From contig JAFEAT010000013.1 in NCBI GenBank assembly GCA_018266255.1, forward strand, positions 186,001 to 250,000: a stretch of 64,000 nucleotides of DNA, written 5' to 3'. Below, piece after piece: positions 53,931 to 63,150 of this stretch. A program made the translations under genes and the position numbers. This DNA comes from Cyanobacteria bacterium SZAS-4. Its GTDB lineage: Bacteria > Cyanobacteriota > Vampirovibrionia > Obscuribacterales > Obscuribacteraceae. The notes under the pieces were generated by a model that saw only the letters and a program-made list of their open reading frames with translations, was not told the DNA's origin and did no database searches. Within the stretch, counting starts at the first letter, position 1, and the number at the start of each line of letters is the position of its first letter.

Positions 53931-54287
53931 CTATACGGAGAACGAGCTTCCGCAACCACATGAACTCTTGGCTTGAGGATTTTTGATGACAAAACCCTTG
54001 CCTTCGAGCCCGTTTTGGAAGTCGAGCGTTGTGCCCTTCAGATAGATGGAGCTCTTCGGATCGATGAAAACCTTGACGCCGTGGGCTTCAACCACATTGT
54101 CCTTTTCTTGAACGTTATCGAAGCTCAGACCGTAAGACATTCCGGAGCAGCCACCGCCACGGATTTCGAGACGCAGACCAGATTTGTCTGGTTCTTCGGT
54201 AAGCAGTCTTTTCACTTCTTCAGCAGCCGGCTCTGTGATGTTGACAAGCGCTTGTTCTGTCGCTGTCGCTGTTGTACTTTCAGACAT
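53931..54287 (-). CDS. A-type iron-sulfur cluster carrier (IscA/ErpA/HesB family)
   Basis: 118 residues, with the three conserved cysteines: C47 in RGGGCSGMSYGL, and C110 and C112 in the C-terminal SSCGCGSSF. VKVFIDPKSS and LKGTTLDFQNGLEGKGFVIKNP are family landmarks. It carries [4Fe-4S] or [2Fe-2S] clusters to target proteins. A short N-terminal extension (MSESTTATATEQA) precedes the domain. The nearby YgfZ-like gene supports an Fe-S role. Whether it is ErpA or IscA is not decided by sequence alone. Confidence 0.95.
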   Translation of the reverse strand: MSESTTATATEQALVNITEPAAEEVKRLLTEEPDKSGLRLEIRGGGCSGMSYGLSFDNVQEKDNVVEAHGVKVFIDPKSSIYLKGTTLDFQNGLEGKGFVIKNPQAKSSCGCGSSFSV

Positions 54288-54478
54288 TACTGAATCCTCA
54301 TAAAAGTTGCTCTACAACCGTCCGCAGACATTTATAGACTGTTTACTCTGTTAATTTAACATATGACAACGCCAATGAACCAACTGGTAACTATTTCTTT
54401 CAACTTTGGTCGATCAATTCGACCTAATTTTGACTTAGCCACGGTCAATTCACTGTTTTAGCGATATAGGAAATTCAA

Positions 54479-54676
54479 ATGACGACCTTTGCCTCATTTC
54501 TCGACCGAAGCGGCGCGATTCTCTTAGTCAACGTCGAGCGCATCCGCGCAATCAAATCGATGTTTCAAGATCCCGATCACTCAGTGATCATGTTTAACAG
54601 CAAAGACGACTACGAAATCGTGCAGGGCACTTTGGAAGCTACATTGGGGACAATACAAAAAGCTCAGGCTAACTAA
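54479..54676 (+). CDS. small hypothetical protein (65 aa)
   Basis: 65 residues; ATG 54479 is preceded by AGGA at ~7 nt. It reads as two beta-strand pairs and a helix (GAILLVNVERIRAIKS; HSVIMFNSKDDYEIVQGTLEATLGTI) and could be a small DNA-binding or regulatory domain, but I do not recognise it. Its stop overlaps the stop of the convergent kinase gene by 4 nt. Confidence 0.65.
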   Translation: MTTFASFLDRSGAILLVNVERIRAIKSMFQDPDHSVIMFNSKDDYEIVQGTLEATLGTIQKAQAN

Positions 54677-56811
54677 TACAGCAGCTTGTTCTGCACTTTC
54701 TCCGACACGTATGGATTAAGGTCGTCCCAAACGGTGCAGTTGGGATGCTTTTTACGAAACTCATTCAGAACAGCCTGCGTAACATGAGGGCATTTTTCCA
54801 CGCGCAACTGCTTCAGTTCCAGCGGCGCAAGTTTCTTTATTCCAGCATCAGTTATGTCAGTTTCATCCAAAGTCAAAATTCTCAAATGATCTTTTAGTTT
54901 CAAAATTGTTGGAACGCTCGCATCTGAAATTTTCGTATGCAACACATTGAGCACTCGCAGATGAGCGCAATTACCAAGCGGAGCGAGGGTGGCATCGGTA
55001 ATCGCGGTACCACCAATTTTTATTTCGTCAAAACGAGACAGTTTCGTCAGCCCCACCAGTGGTGCACCATGAATATAGCGATTGAACTCTAAATTTAGAT
55101 TCTCCAAATTTTCAGCTTGCACCATCAGCGCCAAACCTTTATCAGTGAATTTGCAATATGGCGCCTCAATCTTATTCAAGAGCTTGAGATGCGGAATGTC
55201 CTTCATACTCTCGTCGGTCAGGTCTGGACAGTTTCCAAGATTCAGATCACGGAGTGAAGGAATTTTTGTGATCGTCAGTAAACCTTTGTCAGAGAGTTTT
55301 GTATTCGTCGCAGAAAAAATTGCTAGCGGCAATTTAGAGAACTTTGCCCATTCAGGAGTCAAATCGTTGAAAGTGGCGTCGGTCAAATTCATCTTACGTA
55401 GCGACTTAAATTTCGAGAGCGTCTTAAGACCCGCAGCGGAAATGTGAAAGTTCTTCAACCGAAGCTCTGATTCATCTGGATGATCACGATAGTGATCGGC
55501 GATTTCCTGATCGTACTCGTTGTTCAGTGGATCGGATGTAGAAACGTCAGGCAAAAGCGAAGCAGCATCTGGATTTGCCGGTTTCTCTTCGGGTAGGTTT
55601 GGCAGGGCAGTCGGTTCTGATGCAGCCGGTTGCGACAAATGCGTCGGATGTTCTAATTGAATTGAAGGACCTTTCTGCGACGTTTGCATAGTATTGAGCG
55701 GAGCAGCAAATTTGCCCCACATTACGTAAGCAAGCAATCCAACAGACGTTGCCACCAATACTGCTGTTACCAGCGATTCTTTTACTTTGATCTGTTTCGC
55801 TTCTTTAGGTGCACTCGCGTTTATCGTCTTACCAGACGCAGAGCTGACAATGGGCTTTTTAACAAGGCTGCCACTATCCATAGTTCTAATGACGCTGCTT
55901 AATGCGGCACTGAATTCCGACATACTCTGATATCGGTCTTCCGGATTTTTGCTCAAAGATTTTGCGACAACTTCCTCTAAATCCGCGGGGAAATCACGTC
56001 CGAGCGAAGCTTCGCGCAATGATGGAGCTTTATCGTTTTGATGTTTCAAGATCGTCGACAGCGTTGTTTCGCCTACATGCGGTGGCAACCCTGATAGTGA
56101 TTCAAATAACGCACAGCCGGTTGAATAAATATCGCTGCGGAAATCCACCTTTGTGCCGACTGCTTGTTCGGGGCTCATGTAGAGTGGACTTCCAAAAACT
56201 TCGCCTGTACGAGTTGTTTGCTGACCAGAAAGTGCTTCGTCCCAAACTTTAGCAATGCCGAAGTCCAGAATTTTGATCAATTCAGAGCCGCCTGGTCCGG
56301 TGGTTATCAAAAGATTGCTTGGTTTGATGTCTCTATGTATGACACCATTTTTGTGCGCATGACCGAGAGCATCGCAAACCTGGACAAAAAATTTCAAAGC
56401 CTGCCAGGTAGCCAACTGCCCTTGCGACCGGAGTCGTTCAGTCAACGTTTCGCCAGGAACGTAGTCCATCACCAAATATGGTGTGCCATCTGTATGTGTA
56501 CCGACGTCGTAAAGTTGAACGATGTTTGGATGGTTCAACCTTCCAGCAGCTTTCGCCTCTTGCTGGAAACGCAAAATCGCGCGTTCGTCAGCAGTTCGTA
56601 ACGAGAGAAGTATCTTCAACGCAACGGTACGATTAATGACTAAATCTTTTGCTTGAAAGACAGAACTCATTCCTCCTTCACCGAGCAAAGAAACGATCTC
56701 ATATTTTCCAGCAATCACTTTGCCAATCAAGGAGGCCGCATCAGGAGCAGATAGCCTGACCGCCTCGTCAGACTTGAATATTTGCGATTCAGGTACCTGG
56801 TCAGGATCCAC
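54673..56811 (-). CDS. membrane-anchored Ser/Thr kinase with leucine-rich-repeat ectodomain
   Basis: 712 residues from GTG 56811 (AAGG 7 nt upstream); a TTG two codons earlier is the alternative. Numbering from the TTG, the kinase has glycine loop GEGGMSSV (46-53), K68, helix-C E87, HRDIKPSN (161-168), DFG (185-187) and GSPLYMSPEQ. A Lys-rich juxtamembrane stretch precedes a helix at ~350-370 (LVTAVLVATSVGLLAYVMWG), then a Pro/Ser linker and, from ~445, LRR/AMN1-like units (LRDLNLGNCPDLTDESMKDI; LRVLNVLHTKISDASV). All catalytic residues are present. It resembles the LRR kinase at 59376. Confidence 0.92.
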   Translation of the reverse strand: MDPDQVPESQIFKSDEAVRLSAPDAASLIGKVIAGKYEIVSLLGEGGMSSVFQAKDLVINRTVALKILLSLRTADERAILRFQQEAKAAGRLNHPNIVQLYDVGTHTDGTPYLVMDYVPGETLTERLRSQGQLATWQALKFFVQVCDALGHAHKNGVIHRDIKPSNLLITTGPGGSELIKILDFGIAKVWDEALSGQQTTRTGEVFGSPLYMSPEQAVGTKVDFRSDIYSTGCALFESLSGLPPHVGETTLSTILKHQNDKAPSLREASLGRDFPADLEEVVAKSLSKNPEDRYQSMSEFSAALSSVIRTMDSGSLVKKPIVSSASGKTINASAPKEAKQIKVKESLVTAVLVATSVGLLAYVMWGKFAAPLNTMQTSQKGPSIQLEHPTHLSQPAASEPTALPNLPEEKPANPDAASLLPDVSTSDPLNNEYDQEIADHYRDHPDESELRLKNFHISAAGLKTLSKFKSLRKMNLTDATFNDLTPEWAKFSKLPLAIFSATNTKLSDKGLLTITKIPSLRDLNLGNCPDLTDESMKDIPHLKLLNKIEAPYCKFTDKGLALMVQAENLENLNLEFNRYIHGAPLVGLTKLSRFDEIKIGGTAITDATLAPLGNCAHLRVLNVLHTKISDASVPTILKLKDHLRILTLDETDITDAGIKKLAPLELKQLRVEKCPHVTQAVLNEFRKKHPNCTVWDDLNPYVSEKVQNKLLY

Positions 56812-56817
56812 AGACAA

Positions 56818-56975
56818 ACCTTTGTAAAATGTCTATAACAGTTTACCAAATTCGCCGAATGTAGCTAGATTTCGTTTCAATTTTCCAGGCGTCAAAACAG
56901 GTAAATAAACACTTTGCACCATATCCGGTGACATAATTTAGATAAACCGATTAACAAACGATACGAACGAACCGC
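56818..56975. other. spacer upstream of the rsgA promoter
   Basis: About 160 AT-rich bases between the divergent LRR kinase start and the rsgA promoter. I see no ORF with a ribosome binding site and no hairpin with a T-tract. Confidence 0.4.
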
Positions 56976-57004
56976 TTGACGTTGTGTTGATTGTCAGATA
57001 TCAT
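56976..57004 (+). promoter_or_regulatory. sigma-70-type promoter of the rsgA leader
   Basis: TTGACG (56976-56981), exactly 17 nt, TATCAT (56999-57004): the best promoter match in the window (5/6 at both the -35 and the -10). Transcription should begin near 57011, 34 nt before the small ORF at 57045. Confidence 0.8.
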
Positions 57005-57044
57005 CAAAAAATATTTCCAGCGAAACCTCTCAAAGGAGGGCCTT

Positions 57045-57116
57045 ATGAACAATGTCATTGCAAAAACCGGACGCTGTGCAGTTGTGCGTCGCCGCTCTCC
57101 TTTCAAAGTGAGCTAA
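57045..57116 (+). CDS. 23-codon upstream ORF/leader peptide of rsgA
   Basis: ATG 57045 to TAA 57114-57116, with a strong AAGGAGGG (57033-57040) at good spacing, just downstream of a near-consensus promoter. The peptide is Arg-rich (CAVVRRRSPFKVS at its end), with three successive Arg codons. GACGC (57070-57074) can pair with GCGTC (57086-57090), and GGACGC with GCGTCC at 57161-57166, which are alternative folds. It could regulate rsgA by ribosome stalling, or be a small protein of its own. Conservation unknown. Confidence 0.55.
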   Translation: MNNVIAKTGRCAVVRRRSPFKVS

Positions 57117-57209
57117 CCTTTTACTTTTAAAATAGAACGTCGTAAGTCGCATCTGTGTTTGCGTCCTTAAACTCGTTATTCACGCGTTTTCAAAGGACAT
57201 TCACACATC

Positions 57210-58229
57210 ATGATTTCACAAGCCTTTTCAGCGCTCGTAGAAGCGCCCAGGGTCTGCGGCCGCATTGCAGCCAATGACAGGAGTTTATATTTAGTTGAAA
57301 CAGAACATGGTCAGCACCATGCTCAAATCATCGGCTCTCTGCGCTATCAGCTGGAAGATCCAAGAGACTTTCCTGTGGTTGGCGACTACGTTTCGCTGCT
57401 CCAAGCAGGAGACGTCTACATGATTGACTCTGTTTTGCAGCGACAAAATCTTTTTGCCAGACGCGCAAAAAATGGCAGTCACTACATGCAGCCAATCGCC
57501 GCAAACATAGACACGCTCTTCATTACAGTAGCCGTAAATCGAGATTTCAAAATTCGCAGGCTGGAACGATATGTCGCTTCAGCGTATGCATTTGAAGTTC
57601 CGTTTGCCATAGCTTTGACCAAAATCGATCTAGTTGAAGATGTCGATTCGTTTATCGAAGCAGTTCACGGAACTTTGAACGATGTGCCGATAGTCGCATT
57701 GAGTTCACTAGATGGTCGTGGATATGCTGCTTTGCAGCAATTCTGCGGCCCTGATAAGACCATTGCCTTCGTCGGTTCAAGCGGTGTCGGCAAGTCGACT
57801 CTAATCAACTCGCTGCTCGGAAAAACCGTTTTGGAAACTGGTGGCATTCGCGAAACAGATGGTCGCGGTCGACACACGACTACGCGAAGGCTGTTGTTGC
57901 ATCGAGAAGACGGCACTGCCATCATCGACACGCCAGGAATGCGTGAATTCACACTCGCCGAAGCAGACCAGGGAGTAGCTGACGTATTTCAGGAGATCAC
58001 ATCAATCGCAGAGTCCTGCAAATACAAAGATTGCAGACACATCGCAGAACCCGGATGCGCAGTTCTGGAATACGTAGATGATGACCGATTAGACAGCTGG
58101 CGCAAACTAGAACGCGAAGCCGCGTTCGAAGCGCGCAAAACTGATCGACGTGCAGCCGTGCTCGAAAGAGACAGATGGAAGAACATCCACAAAGCTAATC
58201 GTCGTCGAGAACGCGAACGTGATTTCTAG
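57210..58229 (+). CDS. rsgA: ribosome small-subunit-dependent GTPase A
   Basis: 339 residues. Circularly permuted GTPase that helps 30S maturation: an OB-fold (~15-80), G4 TKID (137-140) before G1 GSSGVGKS (189-196), then G3 DTPGMREF. The C-terminal zinc module reads CKYKDCRHIAEPGC. All motifs are intact. Start ATG 57210 has AAAGGA, although 12 nt away, so a later start is unlikely. It follows the strong promoter and the small ORF, with which it is surely co-transcribed. Confidence 0.97.
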   Translation: MISQAFSALVEAPRVCGRIAANDRSLYLVETEHGQHHAQIIGSLRYQLEDPRDFPVVGDYVSLLQAGDVYMIDSVLQRQNLFARRAKNGSHYMQPIAANIDTLFITVAVNRDFKIRRLERYVASAYAFEVPFAIALTKIDLVEDVDSFIEAVHGTLNDVPIVALSSLDGRGYAALQQFCGPDKTIAFVGSSGVGKSTLINSLLGKTVLETGGIRETDGRGRHTTTRRLLLHREDGTAIIDTPGMREFTLAEADQGVADVFQEITSIAESCKYKDCRHIAEPGCAVLEYVDDDRLDSWRKLEREAAFEARKTDRRAAVLERDRWKNIHKANRRRERERDF

Positions 58230-58269
58230 GGAGCCAACAGGACATCCAAGGAAGCCTGCACGTCTCATT

Positions 58270-59340
58270 CTAAGGAAGTCGGTACAGCATCACGTTTTTG
58301 CTGTCACTGCCAGAAAGCAGCTGTGCACCGTCGCCTGAAAACGCAAACGCCCATCCTGCTGTCAAGCCGGTGTATTTGCAGTCCATTTGACCAGTCGCCG
58401 GGTCCCAACGTCCCGCCGTTTTATCCAAACTTCCCGACATAACGTTCCTGCCATCAGTTGTGTAAGCCACTCTCGAAACCCAATCAGAATGTCCTTGCAA
58501 TTTCAAAATAGGAGCTTTCGCAGCTATGTCCCAAACAATTACTCTTGTATCCGCGCCGCCCGTTGCTGCATTCTTTCCGTCTGGAGAGAACGCAACACTG
58601 AGAACCGTGTCGGTGTGTCCGTTCAGCACCGCAAGTGGTGCCAACGTATCAGCATCCACAAGTTTCAGCGAATGATCTTCTAAACCGATTAACACAGTAC
58701 GTCCGTCAGGCGAAAAAGCAATCGAATGAACTGCACTTGGAGAAACCGATGCCGAGACCTTCATGGCACCAGTATTCATGTCCCAACTTTTCACGGTGCC
58801 GTCAAAGTCTCCTGACATCAGTTTTTGACCGTCAGACGAAATTGCCACAGCCCTGACGCTGTTCTTATGCCCGCTCATCGTGCGAAGCAGTGAACCGCTG
58901 CCTGCATCCCAGAGCTTGACGAGGAAGTCATCGCATCCAGTGATCACAAACCGTCCATCTGGTGAAAACAACACGGCGCCCACCATGCCGTTGTTGCCTT
59001 CCAATTTGAATAATTCTTTGCCCGAAGCTAAATCCCAAATTCGAGCCGACTTGTCTTCGCTTCCAGATACCGCGCGCTGACCATCAGCAGAAAAGTTCAG
59101 TGCTTTCACCCAACCAATGTGACCCGCCATCTCTTTTACTTGCTCCATCGTCTTTGACGAAGCTGACATCGGAGAACTTTCTATGGTTTTAGTGACGGTA
59201 GTCGTGGTCGTCGTAGTCTCAGCAGGAACGGGTACAGAGACAGTCTCATCAGCTAAAACTCCAGTTGCGCAGCCCATTAGCGCGCAAAAGACGAGAACAA
59301 CTGTTTGCTTCCTGAAAACTTGGCTCAACATTTCGACCAC
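58270..59340 (-). CDS. exported seven-bladed WD40 protein
   Basis: 356 residues (an ATG at 59331 is an alternative start). The N-terminal hydrophobic segment has FCALMGC, a lipobox-like site, so it may be a lipoprotein. A Thr-rich linker follows (~45-60), then seven WD40 blades from ~70 to the end (for example AVSGSEDKSARIWDLASG; AATGGADTRVIVWDIAAK), which close a full propeller. It lies 35 nt downstream of the LRR-kinase gene on the same strand, so it may act with that kinase. Converges with rsgA. Confidence 0.9.
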   Translation of the reverse strand: MVEMLSQVFRKQTVVLVFCALMGCATGVLADETVSVPVPAETTTTTTTVTKTIESSPMSASSKTMEQVKEMAGHIGWVKALNFSADGQRAVSGSEDKSARIWDLASGKELFKLEGNNGMVGAVLFSPDGRFVITGCDDFLVKLWDAGSGSLLRTMSGHKNSVRAVAISSDGQKLMSGDFDGTVKSWDMNTGAMKVSASVSPSAVHSIAFSPDGRTVLIGLEDHSLKLVDADTLAPLAVLNGHTDTVLSVAFSPDGKNAATGGADTRVIVWDIAAKAPILKLQGHSDWVSRVAYTTDGRNVMSGSLDKTAGRWDPATGQMDCKYTGLTAGWAFAFSGDGAQLLSGSDSKNVMLYRLP

Positions 59341-59375
59341 CTGAAAGAGACAGCAGGCAGTTTACCGCACCGGGC

Positions 59376-61496
59376 TCAAGGTTGGCCTAAATGACTACCT
59401 CCGAGTTTGTCAGCATACTTAGGCGCGTCATTGACAAGCTCATCGCCAAGCTTTTCTAACTCTGGATTCCCACTTGTGTACATAACCTTGCAATTAGGGC
59501 TCATAGCATGTTCCAAATCTCGCTTCTGCTTTTCGGTCCACCGCGTAGCAGTCATATGAAGTGTATGAAGCAGACGCATCTTTTGGAATGCTGGAATTGA
59601 CTTAGCTGTCACTGGACAATTTTCTATATCCAAATAATTGAGGGCAGGTAGTGTGGACAAATAGACGATCGTTTTGTCGTTGACAGCCTTCTCTCCAGTG
59701 ACATCTAAGCGAGTAATCGTTTTAATTTTGGAAATCGCCAGGATGTCAGATTCATCCACATTGGCTCTGGAAAAATCTAGAATTCTTAGCTTATGCATTC
59801 TTTTAAACGCTGCAATAAGAGGTTTTGGGTCAGCGATTTGAGTGCAATTGAATTCCTCAATATGTTCGAAATTTTTCAACTTGGAAATCGAAGCACCCGT
59901 TAGTTGTGACCCCGACAAATTGAGGGCAAGCAGATTCGGCATTTCTCCAATAATTTTCAGGCATGAATCGTCAACTGGACTATTTGCTAAATTGAGATTG
60001 ATGAGCGACTTCTGACTAAGCAGCCCTGTCAAAATTTTCTTTAAATTCACATCCGAGTTGAGAATGTTGACCTGCTCTAATTCGTCTGAGCGAAAACGAG
60101 TGATTAAGTGCGGATTTTTGCACAGAAAATTAGACGTCGTAAAATTTAACGGAACAAATTCTCGATAGACGAAGTAGTCTTTCGCCTCCTGGTATTGACC
60201 ATTGGGAAATTTGATATCTCCTAGAGAGGTGTCTGGAAAAGTAAATTCTCGAGTCAAACCTCCTGAAGCTGACCACGGTCGGTGATTGCTCGGACTGATA
60301 TCGATTGGATTTGGCCGCCCTGTTGGCACCGCAAAGGTATCTTCCTTTTTTAGTTGAACTTTGGGTTCAATGGCAAGGTCGTCTTTTTCAGATATCACAG
60401 ACAAACGCCCTGTAAAAAAACCACCCATAAACATAGTCACTAAGAGGAGCACCGCAAGTGGTGCGGAAATTTGAGTGCGAGAAAAACTTGCTTTCTCCGG
60501 CTTCAACAACGTTTGAGTAGATGTGTTCTTAAGCACCACAGAAGGTTCAGACGCTCCTGAAACCAAGTGCTGTTCGAGTGCGACCAAATCGGTGCTCAAT
60601 TCGTGGGCGTTTTGATACCGCTCGTCTGGATTTTTTTCAAGCAGTTTCGCGACAATTAGCTCACTGGCATCGGGAAAAGTCATTCCCAGAGATGCTTGCT
60701 TGAGTGAGACCGGACGCTCATTTTGGTGCTTTATCATCGTTGACAGAGCATTATCAGCCAGTATCGGCGGAGCACCAGTGAGGCATTCATACATCACGCA
60801 ACCGAAAGAATAAAGATCTGAACGATGATCTGTCGCAATGCCAGCACACTGCTCGGGGCTCATGTAGAGCGGACTTCCAAAAATTTCTCCAGTGCGAGTC
60901 AAAGTCAACTGATTGAAAGTGTCCAGTCCAGTTAGCTTAGCAATGCCAAAATCAACCAGCTTGACGTTGCCATCGGCTATTTCACTGTCGTTGCCAATCA
61001 TGATATTGGATGGTTTTATATCACGATGAATAACGCCGCGATCGTGAGCGTAAGCCACAGCGAAGGCGACTTGAATCATAATCTTCAGAGTTTTTTGCAG
61101 CGGCAGGCGCGTCTTTTCTTTCAAGACATCCGCGAGAGATACTCCGCGGACAAGGTCCATAACGAAATAAGGACGATCGTCGGGAAGAAGACCAGAGTCG
61201 TGAACTTTGATCAAATTCGGATGATCTAGTTTATTGGCGGCTCGAGCTTCATTATCAAAACGGCGCCAGGCAACATCATTTGTGTGCTGATTGTTCAAAC
61301 ATTTGAGAGCAAATTCAGTGCGCAATTGCAAATCGCGAACCTGGTACACGCTGCCCATGCCACCTCGTCCGAGCAGATTGATGACAAGATATTTGTCCAT
61401 GATTATCGAGCCAGCATTAAAATCAACTGCGACAGAAGACTTATTCGAGTCATCCGCCAATTCTGTTGAATGTGTTTGCTGGAATTGGTCGTCCAT
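59376..61496 (-). CDS. membrane-anchored Ser/Thr kinase with leucine-rich-repeat ectodomain
   Basis: 706 residues. Kinase: glycine loop GRGGMGSV (43-50), K65 in FALK, helix-C E83, HRDIKPSN (157-164), DFG (182-184), GSPLYMSPEQ. Membrane helix near 344-365 (PLAVLLLVTMFMGGFFTGR). From ~420 a short adapter is followed by LRR units (LINLNLANSPVDDSCLKII; LLALNLSGSQLTGASI). It differs from the 54673 kinase in its linker, but the plan is the same. It is co-oriented with the WD40 gene downstream. The ATG at 61496 has weak AGAAG directly before it. Confidence 0.92.
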   Translation of the reverse strand: MDDQFQQTHSTELADDSNKSSVAVDFNAGSIIMDKYLVINLLGRGGMGSVYQVRDLQLRTEFALKCLNNQHTNDVAWRRFDNEARAANKLDHPNLIKVHDSGLLPDDRPYFVMDLVRGVSLADVLKEKTRLPLQKTLKIMIQVAFAVAYAHDRGVIHRDIKPSNIMIGNDSEIADGNVKLVDFGIAKLTGLDTFNQLTLTRTGEIFGSPLYMSPEQCAGIATDHRSDLYSFGCVMYECLTGAPPILADNALSTMIKHQNERPVSLKQASLGMTFPDASELIVAKLLEKNPDERYQNAHELSTDLVALEQHLVSGASEPSVVLKNTSTQTLLKPEKASFSRTQISAPLAVLLLVTMFMGGFFTGRLSVISEKDDLAIEPKVQLKKEDTFAVPTGRPNPIDISPSNHRPWSASGGLTREFTFPDTSLGDIKFPNGQYQEAKDYFVYREFVPLNFTTSNFLCKNPHLITRFRSDELEQVNILNSDVNLKKILTGLLSQKSLINLNLANSPVDDSCLKIIGEMPNLLALNLSGSQLTGASISKLKNFEHIEEFNCTQIADPKPLIAAFKRMHKLRILDFSRANVDESDILAISKIKTITRLDVTGEKAVNDKTIVYLSTLPALNYLDIENCPVTAKSIPAFQKMRLLHTLHMTATRWTEKQKRDLEHAMSPNCKVMYTSGNPELEKLGDELVNDAPKYADKLGGSHLGQP

Positions 61497-61592
61497 CTTC
61501 TGAATTACTACTCAGGTTGATCTTGATTTAACTGCTGGACGCCACCTACATCATTCCCGAAAATCTCGAAACTGAACTATGCGCAGAAGAAC

Positions 61593-62303
61593 TCAAAATC
61601 CAAACAGCGACTTCGCGGCGGCGTGATCTATCTCGCTGTCGTCACCATGCCGGTTTTCAGAGTTACCATGCCGAATTTCAGAGTCGCTATGTCGACTTTC
61701 AGAGTCGCCATGCCGATTCTCATAATCGCCATGCCGGTTCTCCGAATCGCCGCGCTGGTTTTCAGAGTCGACTGCTGATTTCGGAATTTTATCTGATTCT
61801 TCGATTTCCTTCAGCCGTGGTCCTTCTTTGACCGTTTTCAGAAATTGGTAGGTCTGCGCTGAAGGTTTGAATCCATTGGTATGGGAAACCTCAGTTCCTG
61901 CTTGTGAAGTCACAACAAGCGACGGTACTTGCACAACCATGTATTTCTTGTACAGTTTTCTGATCACTCGACGCTGCTCGCCTTCGAACTGATTCGCTCC
62001 AGGCACTATTATTGGATAGAAATCGTTCAAGATGCACGCTGCCACCATTCTGTTGGAGAAAACAATGTCTTCCATCATCTGTGTTTTTGGGCTGCCGTCT
62101 CCTACAAAGTAGAGCAAGAGAGGCTTATCTTGGGCTTTGGCGATGGTTTTCAACTCGGTGTACGGTCGCCAATTGACGAACTTCAAAGACACTTGCTGCG
62201 AATGACCGGCCCACAAAGCGACGCGAAAAATCACCAAACCAATCGTCACGGCTAGCAACCAAATCGGAATTCCGTTTGTCGCTCCTTTTCTACTCAGACG
62301 CAT
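61593..62303 (-). CDS. membrane-anchored thioredoxin-fold-like protein with heptad repeat tail
   Basis: 236 residues. A basic N-terminus and one membrane helix (IWLLAVTIGLVIFRVALW) are followed by a domain resembling thioredoxin-like proteins (KPLLLYFVGDGSPKTQMMEDIVFSN, then MVVQVPSLVV with the cis-Pro) but without the CXXC pair, so redox activity is unlikely. The C-terminus carries a Ser/Glu/Asn/Arg/His tail of ~7-residue repeats (DSENRHG). The start overlaps the ABC permease stop by 14 nt, so it belongs to that operon. Confidence 0.8.
   Translation of the reverse strand: MRLSRKGATNGIPIWLLAVTIGLVIFRVALWAGHSQQVSLKFVNWRPYTELKTIAKAQDKPLLLYFVGDGSPKTQMMEDIVFSNRMVAACILNDFYPIIVPGANQFEGEQRRVIRKLYKKYMVVQVPSLVVTSQAGTEVSHTNGFKPSAQTYQFLKTVKEGPRLKEIEESDKIPKSAVDSENQRGDSENRHGDYENRHGDSESRHSDSEIRHGNSENRHGDDSEIDHAAAKSLFGF
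61644..61769 (-). repeat. 21-bp coding minisatellite
   Basis: Encodes residues 179-220: six successive heptads (consensus DSENRHG) with drift at several positions. Such a tract is prone to copy-number change. Confidence 0.85.
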
Positions 62304-63150
62304 AATTTATATCCCGCCAATTCAGTAGAATATTGCAGAGAACCAGACCAACAGCCAGGTTCATCAGGTACGTCACCAGCGGATAGATATCAAACGTTGA
62401 GTTTGTTAGAAAATCAAAAACGAAAAATCTTGGTGCGATCAAATCACTTACTTGTGTCACCAGGTTATTCAACCCTGTGAGCAAATCATCTGGATTACAA
62501 CTGACTAACAGCGGCACGAAGTGTTTGTACACCCACTCGTAAATGCCCAGATGCTTGAGGACATTTGTCGTCGTGGAACTGTAAACAGGAACATAAAAGT
62601 CAAAGTCAAAGATCAAATGATTGAGTCCAATCAATTCGAGAGCGATGACACCGTATCCGAACAGCTGGCGGGTCGGTAGAAGTGACACCAGAACGAGAGC
62701 AATGCAAATGCTCAGCGCGTCCAAACATCTTTCGATAAACGAGCACACGACCATCAACATCGTCCAATGGTGCGTCACCGTTTCACCCAAAATACACAGC
62801 ATCAAAAACTGCAAAACCGAAACGACACCGACCACTGTTGAAAGTGCGAACCACTTGGTAAAAATGTACTGGGCGCGAGATATTGGGCGCGAGAGTATGA
62901 GCGGCAGATAGTCTGAACCACCGCCCTGCGCGGCACCACCGCCAGCTATATTCTGCGAGACGATGATCGACAATCCGAACAGCAATGCGCAAGTATAAGA
63001 CGAAACCGCATCATTGTGCGCAGTAGCAGAATTTGGATCTGCGAGCGTCGTCAACGGAAGGACGAAAATGAAACCGAAAGCAATGACGTAAAACACGTAA
63101 TGTTTCGACATTCGCTTCAAAGTGTAGAGGTAAATAGCCTTGCTGATCAT
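62290..63150 (-). CDS. ABC-2 type transporter permease
   Basis: 286 residues with about six hydrophobic segments, including HYVFYVIAFGFIFVLPLTTL, SYTCALLFGLSIIVSQ, and a Gly-rich patch SQNIAGGGAAQGGG before a polar DYLPLILSRPISRAQY loop, the common signature of ABC-2 permeases. It overlaps the ATPase stop by 4 nt (ATGA-type) and the thioredoxin-fold gene start by 14 nt, so the three are translated together. Substrate unknown. Confidence 0.9.
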   Translation of the reverse strand: MISKAIYLYTLKRMSKHYVFYVIAFGFIFVLPLTTLADPNSATAHNDAVSSYTCALLFGLSIIVSQNIAGGGAAQGGGSDYLPLILSRPISRAQYIFTKWFALSTVVGVVSVLQFLMLCILGETVTHHWTMLMVVCSFIERCLDALSICIALVLVSLLPTRQLFGYGVIALELIGLNHLIFDFDFYVPVYSSTTTNVLKHLGIYEWVYKHFVPLLVSCNPDDLLTGLNNLVTQVSDLIAPRFFVFDFLTNSTFDIYPLVTYLMNLAVGLVLCNILLNWRDINYASE

